Part shown: positions 44,356-54,120 of the stretch, one piece after another
Position numbering within the stretch: position 1 is the stretch's first letter
How the letters are laid out: every line of letters starts with the position of its first letter
Source: Polaribacter cellanae
GTDB taxonomy: Bacteria > Bacteroidota > Bacteroidia > Flavobacteriales > Flavobacteriaceae
Reading direction: 5' to 3'
Assembly: GCF_017569185.1 (NCBI RefSeq)
Contig: NZ_CP071869.1
Location: 1,230,001-1,294,000 of the forward strand
DNA length: 64,000 bases
Notes under the pieces: model-generated
What the model was told of the DNA's origin: nothing
The model's input: only the letters and a program-made list of their open reading frames with translations
Database searches by the model: none
Made by a program: the position numbers and the translations under genes

Positions 44356-47300
44356 ATGGAGCAAATAAAACCTTATAAACCTACACATAAAGTAAGAATT
44401 GTAACTGCAGCAGCATTATTTGACGGCCATGATGCCGCCATTAATATTATGCGTAGAATTATACAATCTACTGGGGTTGAAGTCATTCATTTAGGACATG
44501 ATAGAAGTGTGGAAGAAGTCGTGAATTGCGCCATACAAGAAGATGCCAATGCAATTGCAATTACTTCTTATCAAGGAGGCCATAATGAGTATTTTAAATA
44601 CATGTTCGATTTATTAAAAGAGAAAGGTGCAAATCACATCAAAATTTTTGGTGGTGGTGGAGGCGTAATTCTTCCTGAAGAAATTAAGGAATTAATGGAT
44701 TATGGAATTACCCGAATTTATGCTCCAGATGATGGACGTGAGTTAGGTTTGCAAGGAATGATAAATGATCTTGTAATGAAATCTGAAATCCCATCCCTAA
44801 CACTTCCCAAAGGGAAGGGAACTCAAACTCCTAAAATTTGTAATGAAGATGGAGATTGGTTGTTGAAGCTAGGAAATGAGAAAGTTTTAGAAAATTTAAA
44901 AAATAAAGACGTTAATACTATTGCAAGGTTAATTTCACTTGCAGAAAATAATCATACAGATTTCGAAACCATTTTTTCGCCTTTGGGAAAATTAAAAGGA
45001 GATTTTCCAGTTCTAGGAATCACAGGAACTGGTGGCGCTGGAAAATCTTCTTTGGTAGATGAGTTAGTTCGTCGGTTTTTAATAGATTTTCCCGAAAAAA
45101 CAATCGGTTTAATTTCTGTAGATCCATCTAAAAGAAAAACAGGTGGTGCGCTTTTGGGCGATAGAATTCGCATGAATGCCATTAATAACGAACGTGTTTA
45201 CATGCGTTCTTTGGCTACTCGTCAATCTAATCTCGCCTTGTCTAAATATGTAAATGAAGCGATTCAGGTTTTAAAAGCTGCTGAATTCGATTTGATCATT
45301 TTAGAAACTTCTGGAATTGGGCAATCTGATACCGAAATTATAGAACATTCAGATACTTCTTTATATGTGATGACGCCAGAATTTGGTGCTGCAACGCAGT
45401 TAGAAAAAATTGATATGTTAGATTTTGCAGATTTAGTTGCCATTAACAAGTTCGATAAACGCGGCGCTTTGGATGCCATTCGTGATGTAAAAAAACAATA
45501 CATGCGCAACCATAATTTGTGGGATATTGCTATGGATGAAATGCCTATTTTTGGCACAATTGCATCACAATTTAACGATCCAGGAATGAATACGTTGTAC
45601 AAACATATTATGGATACCTTGGTAGAAAAAACAAAGGCAGATTTAAAATCGTCGATGAAAATTACCAAAGAAATGTCTGAAAAAATCTTTGTCATTCCAC
45701 CAAGTAGAGTTCGTTATTTGTCTGAAATTGCAGAAAATAATAGAGCGTATGATAAAAAAGTTAACAATCAAGTTGTGGTTGCTCAAAAATTATATGGAAT
45801 TTATCAAACCATTTTATCTTTAGGTGAAAATGTCTGGTCGAGCGCAGTTGAAACCTCATTATTAACTAAAAGTGGTTTAGATGAAGACGAGATTTTGAAA
45901 CAAGTTCAGATTGACGAAATTCCTTTCGTAAAATTACTTTTAGCACAATTCGAAAAAGTAAAACTGAATTTCGATCCATTAAATTGGGAAATTATTTTAA
46001 ACTGGGCAGAAAAAGTTCAGCAATATAAAAACCCTATTTATACATTTAAAGTTCGTGATAAAGAGATTAAGATACAAACTCATAGCGAGTCGCTGTCTCA
46101 TTCTCAAATCCCAAAAGTTGCCTTGCCAAAATATCAGGCTTGGGGAGATTTATTACGTTGGAATTTACAAGAAAATGTGCCTGGAGAATTTCCTTTTACT
46201 GCAGGATTATATCCTTTTAAAAGAACTGGTGAAGATCCAACAAGAATGTTTGCTGGTGAAGGTGGTCCAGAAAGAACCAACAGAAGATTCCATTATGTAA
46301 GTTTAGGAATGGATGCAAAACGTCTTTCCACTGCTTTCGATTCTGTTACTCTATATGGAAATGATCCTGGACACAGACCCGATATTTATGGGAAAATTGG
46401 AAACGCTGGTGTTTCTATTTGCTGTTTAGACGATGCCAAAAAACTGTACTCTGGTTTCGATTTAAGCCACCATATGACCTCTGTTTCTATGACCATAAAT
46501 GGTCCAGCACCCATGTTGTTAGGCTTTTTTATGAATGCTGCCATTGACCAAAATTGCGAGAAATATATTAAAGAACACAAATTAGAAAAACAAGTCGAAG
46601 CAAAATTTAAAGAAATTTACGATGCTAAAGGTTTAAACAGACCCGTTTATCAAGGAAAATTACCTGAAGGAAATAATGGTTTAGGTTTACTATTGTTAGG
46701 TTTAACTGGAGATTTGGTTTTACCTGCGGATGTATATCAACAAATAAAAAAAGATACTTTAGCGCAAGTTAGAGGAACAGTACAAGCGGATATTTTAAAG
46801 GAAGATCAAGCGCAAAATACCTGTATTTTCTCTACAGAATTCGCTTTAAGGTTAATGGGAGATGTGCAAGAATATTTCATCGAAAAACAAGTACGAAACT
46901 TTTATTCGGTTTCTATTTCTGGCTATCATATTGCAGAAGCTGGTGCAAACCCAATTACACAATTGGCATTAACATTATCTAACGGATTTACGTATGTAGA
47001 ATATTATTTAAGTCGTGGAATGGATATTAATAAATTCGGACCCAACTTATCTTTCTTCTTTTCCAACGGAATTGACCCAGAATATTCTGTAATTGGACGA
47101 GTGGCTCGTAAAATTTGGGCAAAAGCGATGAAAAATAAATACGGAGCCAACTCCAGAGCACAAATGTTAAAGTACCATATACAAACTTCTGGGCGTTCTT
47201 TACACGCACAAGAAATTGATTTTAATGATATTAGAACCACACTACAAGCTTTGTATGCCATTAACGATAATTGTAATTCTTTACATACAAATGCGTATGA

Positions 47301-47871
47301 TGAAGCCATTACAACCCCTACTGAAGAATCTGTAAGAAGAGCCATGGCAATTCAATTGATTATTAATAAAGAATTAGGATTAACGAAGAACGAAAACCCA
47401 ATTCAAGGTGCATTTATTATTGAAGAATTAACGGATTTAGTAGAGGAAGCAGTTTTAAAAGAGTTCGATAGAATTACAGAAAGAGGAGGCGTTTTAGGAG
47501 CGATGGAAACCATGTATCAACGTTCTAAAATACAAGAAGAAAGCTTGTATTATGAAACATTGAAACACAATGGAAAATTTCCAATTATTGGTGTAAATAC
47601 ATTTTTAAGTTCTAAAGGTTCGCCTACAGTGCAACCTGCAGAAGTAATTCGTGCTACTGAAGAAGAGAAGCAATTCCAAATTCAGACAAAAGAATTACTG
47701 AACAAAGCAAATCCTAATAAGGTTGTAGAACAAATTGCTATTTTACAAGAAGCGGCAATTCAAAATGAAAACTTATTTGACAAATTAATGGAAGCCACTA
47801 AAGTTTGTTCTTTAGGGCAAATTACGGAAGCTTTGTTTAAAGTTGGTGGGCAATATAGGAGAAACATGTAA
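44356..47871 (+). CDS. icmF: Fused isobutyryl-CoA mutase (IcmF)-type acyl-CoA mutase
   Basis: 1171 residues in the IcmF order: B12-binding domain (1-~140; cobalt-ligand His25 in [10 protein letters not shown]), MeaB-type GTPase (P-loop [13 protein letters not shown] with Lys230; [13 protein letters not shown]), linker, then the mutase barrel (~600-1171; [29 protein letters not shown]). It rearranges branched and linear acyl-CoA using adenosylcobalamin, with its own G-protein chaperone. It is single-chain, unlike the MutAB pair. Between the B12 and GTPase domains (about residues 145-158) is [12 protein letters not shown], encoded by a palindromic insert. It is followed closely by IS110 copy 2. 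Confidence 0.93.
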   Translation: MEQIKPYKPTHKVRIVTAAALFDGHDAAINIMRRIIQSTGVEVIHLGHDRSVEEVVNCAIQEDANAIAITSYQGGHNEYFKYMFDLLKEKGANHIKIFGGGGGVILPEEIKELMDYGITRIYAPDDGRELGLQGMINDLVMKSEIPSLTLPKGKGTQTPKICNEDGDWLLKLGNEKVLENLKNKDVNTIARLISLAENNHTDFETIFSPLGKLKGDFPVLGITGTGGAGKSSLVDELVRRFLIDFPEKTIGLISVDPSKRKTGGALLGDRIRMNAINNERVYMRSLATRQSNLALSKYVNEAIQVLKAAEFDLIILETSGIGQSDTEIIEHSDTSLYVMTPEFGAATQLEKIDMLDFADLVAINKFDKRGALDAIRDVKKQYMRNHNLWDIAMDEMPIFGTIASQFNDPGMNTLYKHIMDTLVEKTKADLKSSMKITKEMSEKIFVIPPSRVRYLSEIAENNRAYDKKVNNQVVVAQKLYGIYQTILSLGENVWSSAVETSLLTKSGLDEDEILKQVQIDEIPFVKLLLAQFEKVKLNFDPLNWEIILNWAEKVQQYKNPIYTFKVRDKEIKIQTHSESLSHSQIPKVALPKYQAWGDLLRWNLQENVPGEFPFTAGLYPFKRTGEDPTRMFAGEGGPERTNRRFHYVSLGMDAKRLSTAFDSVTLYGNDPGHRPDIYGKIGNAGVSICCLDDAKKLYSGFDLSHHMTSVSMTINGPAPMLLGFFMNAAIDQNCEKYIKEHKLEKQVEAKFKEIYDAKGLNRPVYQGKLPEGNNGLGLLLLGLTGDLVLPADVYQQIKKDTLAQVRGTVQADILKEDQAQNTCIFSTEFALRLMGDVQEYFIEKQVRNFYSVSISGYHIAEAGANPITQLALTLSNGFTYVEYYLSRGMDINKFGPNLSFFFSNGIDPEYSVIGRVARKIWAKAMKNKYGANSRAQMLKYHIQTSGRSLHAQEIDFNDIRTTLQALYAINDNCNSLHTNAYDEAITTPTEESVRRAMAIQLIINKELGLTKNENPIQGAFIIEELTDLVEEAVLKEFDRITERGGVLGAMETMYQRSKIQEESLYYETLKHNGKFPIIGVNTFLSSKGSPTVQPAEVIRATEEEKQFQIQTKELLNKANPNKVVEQIAILQEAAIQNENLFDKLMEATKVCSLGQITEALFKVGGQYRRNM
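44791..44825. repeat. Palindromic element inserted in frame in icmF
   Basis: CCCTAACACTTCCCAAAGGG followed by AAGGGAAC, with hairpin CTTCCC-AAA-GGGAAG (44803-44817). It encodes [11 protein letters not shown] in the interdomain linker. I recall similar [11 protein letters not shown] stretches in unrelated flavobacterial proteins, so this looks like a mobile palindrome tolerated inside a gene. Confidence 0.6.
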
Positions 47872-47952
47872 ACAGAGAACCAAAATTTAAATAAATTTTT
47901 TTTGGGAATCGCTTAAGATGCTTTTGGGAGATACCTTTTAATTATAAATCCA

Positions 47953-47975
47953 GACCTCACAGATACTGAAAACCT
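47953..47975. repeat. Left part of the palindromic target split by IS110 copy 2
   Basis: GACCTCACAGATACTGAAAA-CCT on the left and GTGAGGT (49372-49378) on the right rejoin across CT to give ACCTCACAG...CTGTGAGGT, the same arms as target 1 with a different centre. It lies 81 bases downstream of icmF. Confidence 0.8.
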
Positions 47976-48068
47976 CGTATGTTTGTGTTTGATTAAATTG
48001 AAGAATAAAAATACATAAAGTTCATTGAAAAAAGGATAAAAATGTTTTGTTTTGATACTTAAACAAAC

Positions 48069-48225
48069 AAAGAACTAGGTAAGTGCAAGAAACAAACCTT
48101 GATAATGCATTTGCATATATCGTCTTTCAGAATATCCTCTTACCTAGCTTTCTTTCTTTAGAACCTGAACAGTATTTTAGGAATAATTTCAATAATTATA
48201 TCCAGTATTATTACGAGGTTAGGCT
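48069..48225 (+). ncRNA. Candidate bridge RNA of IS110 copy 2
   Basis: Sequence identical to the candidate at 19614-19770. The left-target guide ACAAACCT matches this target's GAAAACCT at six of eight positions, and the right-target guide faces the same CTGTGAGGT. So one guide set explains both insertions. Confidence 0.72.
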
Positions 48226-48255
48226 GTGGGAAGAATTCTTTGTAAATCTAACAAA

Positions 48256-49263
48256 ATGGACAAAGTAATTAAACAAGTAGTAGGCATTGATGTTTCTTGT
48301 AAGAAATTTGATGTATGTTTTCAAGAGCAAACACAAACAGGAAGTTTAAGTATTAAAGGCACACGTAGTTTTAGTAATGATCTAAAAGGCTTTAAAGACT
48401 ATTTAATATGGTTTTCTAAACGTAAAAAGGAAGTTTATTTAGTTCATATTATGGAGGCTACAGGTGTTTATCATGAGAATTTATGTTATTTCTTATTTGA
48501 ACAGCAAGAAAAAGTAAGTGTACAATTAGCACAAAAGATAAAATATTTTGGAAAAAGTTTACATCAAAAAACAAAAACAGATAAAGCTGATGCTAAATTA
48601 ATCGCTCTTTTTGGGTTTTCATTTTCAGTAGCATTATGGGAACCAATTAGTGAACATTTTCAAGCCATAAAAGACTTGTGTAGAATGTTATCACAATTAA
48701 AAAAATCTAAATCTGCAACACAATCTCAATTGCATGCGTTTGAGAGTAAACACGGTGTTTTGGAAGAAGTGCTTACAATTATGAATAAGCTATTGGTTCA
48801 GCAAGAAGATAGTATAAATGAGTGTGAAAAAGAAATAAAATTATGGGTCTCAAAAGACAAAGATTTAGAAGAAAAAATTAATAGAATAACAGCAATTAAA
48901 GGCATTCAAATGCTTACTGTTGTTAAATTATTAGCAGAAACAGATGGTTTTAGAAAATGTAGTAGTATTCGTAAATTAGTCAGTTATGCTGGTTTAGATG
49001 TTGTAGAAAATCAATCTGGAACTAAATCAGGGCGAACTAGAATTTCAAAAAAAGGGAACTCGCATATAAGAGAAGCGTTGTATATGCCAGCACTTTGTGC
49101 TTCTAGATTTGATCAGAGAATGAAAACTTTCTATAAAAGATTAAATGAAAAACAAAATACTAAAAAACAAGGAGTTATTGCTGTGATGAGAAAACTATTA
49201 ATTGTAATTTATACCTTATGGAAAAATGAGCAACAGTATAATCCAGAATATCAATGGAAATAA
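48256..49263 (+). CDS. IS110-family transposase (DEDD recombinase), copy 2
   Basis: 335 residues from ATG 48256, identical to the copy 1 protein except Ser at residue 283 (ALCASRFDQRM) instead of Cys. DEDD motif residues and the NQSG serine are intact. In related transposases a small residue is common at this place, so the Cys of copy 1 is more likely the derived state; that is an inference. Confidence 0.95.
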   Translation: MDKVIKQVVGIDVSCKKFDVCFQEQTQTGSLSIKGTRSFSNDLKGFKDYLIWFSKRKKEVYLVHIMEATGVYHENLCYFLFEQQEKVSVQLAQKIKYFGKSLHQKTKTDKADAKLIALFGFSFSVALWEPISEHFQAIKDLCRMLSQLKKSKSATQSQLHAFESKHGVLEEVLTIMNKLLVQQEDSINECEKEIKLWVSKDKDLEEKINRITAIKGIQMLTVVKLLAETDGFRKCSSIRKLVSYAGLDVVENQSGTKSGRTRISKKGNSHIREALYMPALCASRFDQRMKTFYKRLNEKQNTKKQGVIAVMRKLLIVIYTLWKNEQQYNPEYQWK

Positions 49264-49439
49264 AAAAGGGCGAAATGAATCGCCCACAGGATAATCATAA
49301 AATTGATTTCCTAAATGAAATATAAAAATAGAAAATTAATATAAATAAATTAGGATTTTAACACAGTATCTGTGAGGTTTTCGTATTTTCATTTAAAATT
49401 AAGTCTCTTGAGAATTTTCCTCAAGATTCAAATAAACTG

Positions 49440-49462
49440 TCATTCCTGTGAAAACAGGAATC
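49440..49462. repeat. Short palindrome before the 49477 gene
   Basis: ATTCCTGTGAAAACAGGAAT has arms ATTCCTGT and ACAGGAAT around GAAA. It lies 15 bases before the ATG. It resembles intergenic palindromes common in this family and may also shape the 5' untranslated region. Confidence 0.5.
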
Positions 49463-49476
49463 AAAAAATAAAATCA

Positions 49477-50004
49477 ATGAAATTATTAGGAATAGGTTCA
49501 AGAATTAATCATACTAATTATGGTTTTGGAGTTGTAACAAATGTAGATAGTAAACAATATTGGGTAACTTTTCAAGAAAACGGATTGGAAACAATTCCGT
49601 TAAATGACGAGTTTGAAATTATTGAAGCGGTTGAAAATGAAGTAGATTCAGTTTCTTTTATGGACGTAGAAAGTAGTTTGAAAAAGATTTTAAGACAATG
49701 GTCCGACGTTACAGAAATTGCACCCATTGCAGATAAATGGAAAAAAGGAACGTTAATTATGCAACCTGCAGATTCCGACTTATCAAACAAAGAAATCCCC
49801 ATTGATACATTTTTTCATAAAATAGTTATGGTAAGAGATCGAATTCGTGTAATGGAACAAAAAATAAATTCAAGTAAAACGTTAAACGATCAAGATAAAA
49901 TAGATTTGCAACAATATATTACCAGAATTTACGGAAGTTTAACCACTTTTAATGTCTTATTCAAAGTAAAGGCAGATTATTTTGTGGGTGCTAAATCTAA
50001 ATAA
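49477..50004 (+). CDS. Conserved hypothetical protein with N-terminal SH3-like segment
   Basis: 175 residues from ATG 49477; the frame runs upstream into the palindrome and IS flank, which is not coding. The beginning (MKLLGIGSRINHTNYGFGVV, then TNVDSKQYWVTFQENGLETI) reads like a small beta-barrel of the type found in UvrD/CarD-like proteins (GSRVxHxxxGxGxV). The C-terminal half is helical (KIVMVRDRIRVMEQKINSSK). It may bind nucleic acid or a partner protein; function unknown. Confidence 0.7.
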   Translation: MKLLGIGSRINHTNYGFGVVTNVDSKQYWVTFQENGLETIPLNDEFEIIEAVENEVDSVSFMDVESSLKKILRQWSDVTEIAPIADKWKKGTLIMQPADSDLSNKEIPIDTFFHKIVMVRDRIRVMEQKINSSKTLNDQDKIDLQQYITRIYGSLTTFNVLFKVKADYFVGAKSK

Positions 50005-50280
50005 ATTTATTTTTTTAAACGGACGCCTTATTAGAGTAGATAAATCTATAATCAGAAATTAAAAATTTCTCCTCAAGGTCTAAATGACATTTTGTTTTTC
50101 ATTTTGAGCGAAACATAGTGTAGTCGAAAAATCTTTATTTTAGATATTAAAATTAGAGTAAATGAATCATTTAGCTTAATTTAAGATTTTTACTCAAGGT
50201 CGAAATTAAAAAAAAATTAAAAAGTATGCATCTTTTTTAAAACTTGTTTGTCTACTCTATGAACATTAAAAATAAACATC

Positions 50281-50382
50281 ATGAAAAATAATAATTGTAC
50301 TTGTAACTGTGAAGGTTGCAAAACAGGAGGCTGTAAAAATTGCACGTGTACAAATTGTACTTGTAGCAATTGTAATTGTTAG
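50281..50382 (+). CDS. Metallothionein-like Cys-rich peptide (33 residues, 11 Cys)
   Basis: MKNNNCTCNCEGCKTGGCKN followed by CTCTNCTCSNCNC: 11 cysteines in 33 residues, mostly as CxC and CxxC, with no aromatic residues and Lys/Asn/Thr spacers. This composition is that of metal-thiolate peptides, but I recognise no named bacterial metallothionein family (BmtA/SmtA are longer and contain His). The frame starts with ATG after an A-rich stretch and ends in TAG. It lies 131 bases before sigZ on the same strand, whose protein ends in a Cys cluster. Confidence 0.65.
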   Translation: MKNNNCTCNCEGCKTGGCKNCTCTNCTCSNCNC

Positions 50383-50447
50383 TATTAAAACGAATTTTTA
50401 ATATTAATGCTGAACTCGTTTAAGTATCTATAATTTAAGCTGTCACC

Positions 50448-50492
50448 TTGAGCGCAGTCGAAAGGTTTTTAATAGTTCTCGACTGTGCTCGA
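50448..50492. repeat. CTCGACTG-type hairpin repeat upstream of sigZ
   Basis: TTGAGCGCAGTCGA and TCGACTGTGCTCGAA form an imperfect 14-bp stem. Similar motifs are near 50104-50130 (GAGCGAAAC...GTAGTCGA) and 54245-54262 (GGTCGAGTGCAGTCGAG). It is a dispersed intergenic repeat and could also terminate transcription from the peptide gene. Confidence 0.55.
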
Positions 50493-50513
50493 ATAGACAA
50501 ATAATAAAATAAA

Positions 50514-51059
50514 ATGACAACTCACAAAGTTTGGAATACGTATCATTTAGACATCCAAAAATTCATCATCAGCAAAGTAAAGAACAACACCATTGCTGAT
50601 GATTTATTACAAGACACTTTTTTGAAAATTCATACAAAGCTACATACTTTAAAAGAAGATCGTAAATTAAAATCTTGGTGTTTCTCTATTGCCCGAAATT
50701 CAATATTAAACTATTGGCGAGCAAACAATAAAACTGTAGAAATTGCTAGTTTTGAAAGTGAAACTACTTCAGAAATTAATACAAATAAACATACTGAAGA
50801 AGATTGTTTGCGTAAAATTTTAGGTAATCTTCCTAAAAAATATAGAACTCCCCTATTTCTTTCCGATATAAAAGGATTGAAACAACAAGAAGTTGCAGAC
50901 CAATTGAATCAAACTTTATCTACCACAAAATCTCAAATTCAGCGAGCGCGAAAACTAATCGCACAAGGTTTTATGGATTGTTGCGGTTTTGTAATGAATG
51001 AAGATGGAAATTTGGTTGGCGAAATTCAAGATAAAGAAGACTGTAAAGTCTGCAATTAA
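50514..51059 (+). CDS. sigZ: SigZ-type ECF RNA polymerase sigma factor
   Basis: 181 residues. Sigma region 2 (FIISKVKNNTIADDLLQDTF, then KLKSWCFSIARNSILNYWR) and region 4 (LPKKYRTPLFLSDIKGLKQQ, QEVADQLNQTLSTTKSQIQR) are clear. The C-terminal tail FMDCCGFVMNEDGNLVGEIQ ends with DCKVCN, giving a CC...C..C cluster that SigZ proteins carry and that could bind a metal or sense thiol redox. No anti-sigma gene is adjacent. The Cys-rich peptide is upstream and a PAS protein 82 bases downstream. Confidence 0.88.
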   Translation: MTTHKVWNTYHLDIQKFIISKVKNNTIADDLLQDTFLKIHTKLHTLKEDRKLKSWCFSIARNSILNYWRANNKTVEIASFESETTSEINTNKHTEEDCLRKILGNLPKKYRTPLFLSDIKGLKQQEVADQLNQTLSTTKSQIQRARKLIAQGFMDCCGFVMNEDGNLVGEIQDKEDCKVCN

Positions 51060-51141
51060 CAGAAATTTAGTGCTCATTTTTATATACATTGTCTTAATTT
51101 TAGTAGTTTCGCTCTATAAATTTTAATAAAATTAAAGTTCC

Positions 51142-51714
51142 ATGAAAAATAAATTAGCAAATATGATGTGTTTAGATTTGTTTTTATCTTCTCAAGAAAC
51201 TACAGATTACAAAACACTTAAAAAATCTATTACCCCTGAAGATTCTAAAAAACTACCTTTAGTTAGTTTCGATTTATACAACAATTATTTTTCTACGAAA
51301 ATGGAACTTTTAGATATTAAAAACGATATCAATCAAGTAAAAGAATTGGCTTCTAAATTCGACTGGAAAAATAATTTCGATACATTATTTAATGAGCAAA
51401 ATTTTGAGGCAATTGTAATTACAGACATCCATCAAAATATCGTTTGGGTAAATGAAGGGTTTACAAAAATGACTGGGTTTTCTAAAAATTATGCCTTAAA
51501 AAAAACGCCATCTTTTTTACAAGGTAAAGAAACTTCTGTGGAAACTAAAAAAAGAATTCGAGAAAAAATTGTAAAAAACACCCCTTTTTCTGATATCATT
51601 ATCAATTATAAAAAAGACAAAACTCCCTATAAATGTAAGTTGAAAATCTTTCCACTATACAACGAAGAAACAACGCATTTTATTGCTTTAGAGAAATCTG
51701 TAGCTTCGTTTTAG
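51142..51714 (+). CDS. PAS protein, LOV-like but lacking the photoactive Cys
   Basis: 190 residues: helical N-terminal part (1-80) and one PAS domain (~85-186). FEAIVITDIHQNIVWVNEGF, TKMTGFSKNYALKKTPSFLQ, then NYKKDKTPYKCKL follow the LOV pattern, but the GxNCRFLQ motif reads KKTPSFLQG, so the adduct-forming Cys is replaced (Pro123), and the second flavin-contacting Asn is also lost. N155 remains. No output domain is visible. It probably senses a ligand or redox state, or has become a structural partner. Follows sigZ. Confidence 0.8.
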   Translation: MKNKLANMMCLDLFLSSQETTDYKTLKKSITPEDSKKLPLVSFDLYNNYFSTKMELLDIKNDINQVKELASKFDWKNNFDTLFNEQNFEAIVITDIHQNIVWVNEGFTKMTGFSKNYALKKTPSFLQGKETSVETKKRIREKIVKNTPFSDIIINYKKDKTPYKCKLKIFPLYNEETTHFIALEKSVASF

Positions 51715-52075
51715 GTTGGTATTTTTTTCAAATCAACTTTAATTACACAGTTTTAGGGCGAATAGCATCTTTTTTTTTACATTACAACACTTTCTGATAA
51801 AAATTTTAGAAAATCTGTTCGTTTTGATAAACTTACTTTCGATGAAAATGGTAAAATGAATAGGTTGAAATTGGAATACTAAAGACTGACTTTTAAAATA
51901 TCAAAAAAAACTCAATAGCAATTCAACCCATTGTAAATATGTTTTAAATAAAAAGTTGGCTTTAAACGAAATGTTTTCAAAGAAAATGAAGGTTTTGGCT
52001 AAAGCCATCTATGTAACTTATTTGTAACATCCAGCTAAAGCTGAATGCAATTAATAAGTTTTAAAAACATCCTAC
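51715..52075. other. Gap with a coding remnant and GGCTAAAGCC-type repeats
   Basis: 51766-51882 reads as a short orphan frame ending SDKNFRKSVRFDKLTFDENG then KMNRLKLEY, with no start; it looks like the C-terminal scrap of a lost gene. Near 51994-52045 are TTGGCTAAAGCC and CCAGCTAAAGCTG palindromes, another dispersed repeat type. No intact gene. Confidence 0.45.
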
Positions 52076-54049
52076 CTACCTCCTCTTCTTACTTTTAGGA
52101 GCTCTACTCGCCTTCTTCTTTCTTCTATTAAAAGGCACAGCATCATCAAAAGTATTTTTTACAGCTTTTGCCTTTTTATTCCTTTTCCAAGAATTATTTT
52201 CTGGTAATAATTTTTGAAGCAAATCTTGTCTACCAACCTTGTTTAAGGTATTTCGAATCCAATCTTTATTTTCTTTTTTGTACCAAAAGAAAAATTTATG
52301 TTGGTCTTCACGCTCCTTTTTTGTTTTCGGAGTTTTGGTTGGTTTTAAGGTATAAGGATGATATCCTGAATAATAAATAACAGTGGCAACTGTCATTGGA
52401 GTTGGCGTAAAACCCTGAACTTGTTCCAATTGAAAACCCATATCTTTTGTTTCTGCAGCCAAATTTGCCATATCTTCTACTTCACTTGCAGGATGACTTG
52501 ATATAAAATAAGGAATCAATTGAAGGTTTAATTTCTTCTTACTATTTATTTTATCGAAACGCTCTTTAAACTTATGAAAATATTTAAAAGAAGGTTTACG
52601 CATCAACTTTAAAACGGGATCAGAAGTATGTTCTGGTGCTACTTTTAAACGACCAGAAACATGTTTTGTCATTACTTCCTCTGTGTACGCATCTAACTCT
52701 TTTGGGTCTGCATTTTTGTTGAATTCTGGCACCAACATATCATGCCTTATTCCACTTCCAATAAAAGACTTTTTAATTTTCGGATGCTTATCAACTGCTT
52801 GATATAATTCCGTTAAAGGTTTGTGTGAAGTATCTAAATTAGAACAAATTACAGGCGAAATACAACTTGGAGCCACACATTTGTCGCAAATAGATTGTAC
52901 TTTTCCTTTCATTTGATACATATTGGCAGAAGGCCCACCAATATCAGACAAGTATCCTTTAAAATCTGGCATATTTGCCACTTTATCAATTTCTTTTAAA
53001 ACCGATTCTTTACTTCTACTTGCAATAAATTTTCCTTGATGTGCAGAAATTGTACAAAAACTACATCCACCAAAACAGCCTCTATGAATATTTATCGAAA
53101 ATTTTATCATTTCAAACGCAGGTATTGGCCCACGCTTGTTGTATTTTGGATGTGGTAAACGTGTAAAGGGTAAATCGAAAGAACCATCAATTTCCTTTTC
53201 TGTCATTGTAGGAAAAGGCGGATTTATCATCAGCGTTTTTCCAGCAACATCTTGTAAAATTCTTCTCGCTTTTAACTTATTCGACTCTTGTTCTATCGTT
53301 TTAAAATTAGAAGCAAACGTTTTTTTATCTTTCAAACAAGCCTCATGAGAATTAATTGTTACATCTTCCCAACCCTTAACCAAAGGCATTTTTTCTGTTT
53401 TTTTATCAATTAAAACAGCGGTTTGTTTTATATTTTTTAAACTCGAAAATGGTACTCCTTTTTGTAATAATTCCACAATTTCACGCAAAGGTTGTTCGCC
53501 CATTCCATACACCAACATATCTGCTTTTGACGTCTCCAGAATTGTTGGCAACAACGTATCCGACCAATAATCGTAATGCGTTACTCGTCTTAAAGAAGCT
53601 TCAATTCCACCAATTAAAACAGGAATATCTGGAAACTTTTCTTTTAATATTTTCGAATAAACCGAAGTTGCATAATCTGGTCTAAACCCCTTATCACCAT
53701 TAGGTGTATAGGCATCTTTGTCACGCCTTTTTTTACTGGCAGTATAGTTAGAAACCATGGGATCCATACAACCACCAGTTACGCCAAAAAACAATCTTGG
53801 TCTTCCTAATTTTTCGAAATCCTGCAAATTGTCATTCACACTTGGTTGAGGCACAATTGCGACTCTTAAACCGTAACTTTCTAAAATTCTTCCAATTACA
53901 GCAGGTCCAAAAGACGGATGATCTACATACGCATCTCCGCTAAATAAAATTACATCCAATTCTTCCCACCCACGAATTTTTACTTCCTTGTTTGTGGTTG
54001 GTAACCAATCTGTTAATAGATGTTTTTTATTTTCTTGCATAGTTTGCAA
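52076..54049 (-). CDS. YgiQ family radical SAM protein
   Basis: 657 residues. Radical SAM cluster CxxxCxxC in HRGCFGGCSFCTISAHQG, preceded by a B12-binding-like N-domain (DVILFSGDAYVDHPSFGPAV) and followed by a further Cys group (CDKCVAPSCISPVIC) and a very basic C-terminal tail. VLIGGIEASLRRVTHYDYWS is a family hallmark. The substrate is unknown; members are widespread in bacteria. The start is ATG 54049; an ATG three codons later is an alternative. Monocistronic. Confidence 0.93.
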   Translation of the reverse strand: MQTMQENKKHLLTDWLPTTNKEVKIRGWEELDVILFSGDAYVDHPSFGPAVIGRILESYGLRVAIVPQPSVNDNLQDFEKLGRPRLFFGVTGGCMDPMVSNYTASKKRRDKDAYTPNGDKGFRPDYATSVYSKILKEKFPDIPVLIGGIEASLRRVTHYDYWSDTLLPTILETSKADMLVYGMGEQPLREIVELLQKGVPFSSLKNIKQTAVLIDKKTEKMPLVKGWEDVTINSHEACLKDKKTFASNFKTIEQESNKLKARRILQDVAGKTLMINPPFPTMTEKEIDGSFDLPFTRLPHPKYNKRGPIPAFEMIKFSINIHRGCFGGCSFCTISAHQGKFIASRSKESVLKEIDKVANMPDFKGYLSDIGGPSANMYQMKGKVQSICDKCVAPSCISPVICSNLDTSHKPLTELYQAVDKHPKIKKSFIGSGIRHDMLVPEFNKNADPKELDAYTEEVMTKHVSGRLKVAPEHTSDPVLKLMRKPSFKYFHKFKERFDKINSKKKLNLQLIPYFISSHPASEVEDMANLAAETKDMGFQLEQVQGFTPTPMTVATVIYYSGYHPYTLKPTKTPKTKKEREDQHKFFFWYKKENKDWIRNTLNKVGRQDLLQKLLPENNSWKRNKKAKAVKNTFDDAVPFNRRKKKASRAPKSKKRR

Positions 54050-54120
54050 AAATACGAGAATTTTATTTGAAAAAAACGTTTTTTTTGAGGAAGTAAAAAT
54101 GACGTTTTATCTTTTTTTTT

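Larger units (their letters stand above)
47976..49371 (+). mobile_element. IS110-family insertion sequence, copy 2 (1396 bp)
   Basis: Same length and sequence as 19521-20916, same orientation, offset exactly 28455 bases. The only difference I found is C at 49103 versus G at 20648. Flanks differ outside the palindrome, which defines the ends. Insertion is intergenic, between icmF and the 49477 gene. Confidence 0.93.

Noticed and set aside
19521..49371. Composite transposon made of the two IS110 copies
   Set aside because: The enclosed genes are mostly core metabolism and translation, without cargo-type genes. IS110 elements do not usually mobilise flanked segments as composites.
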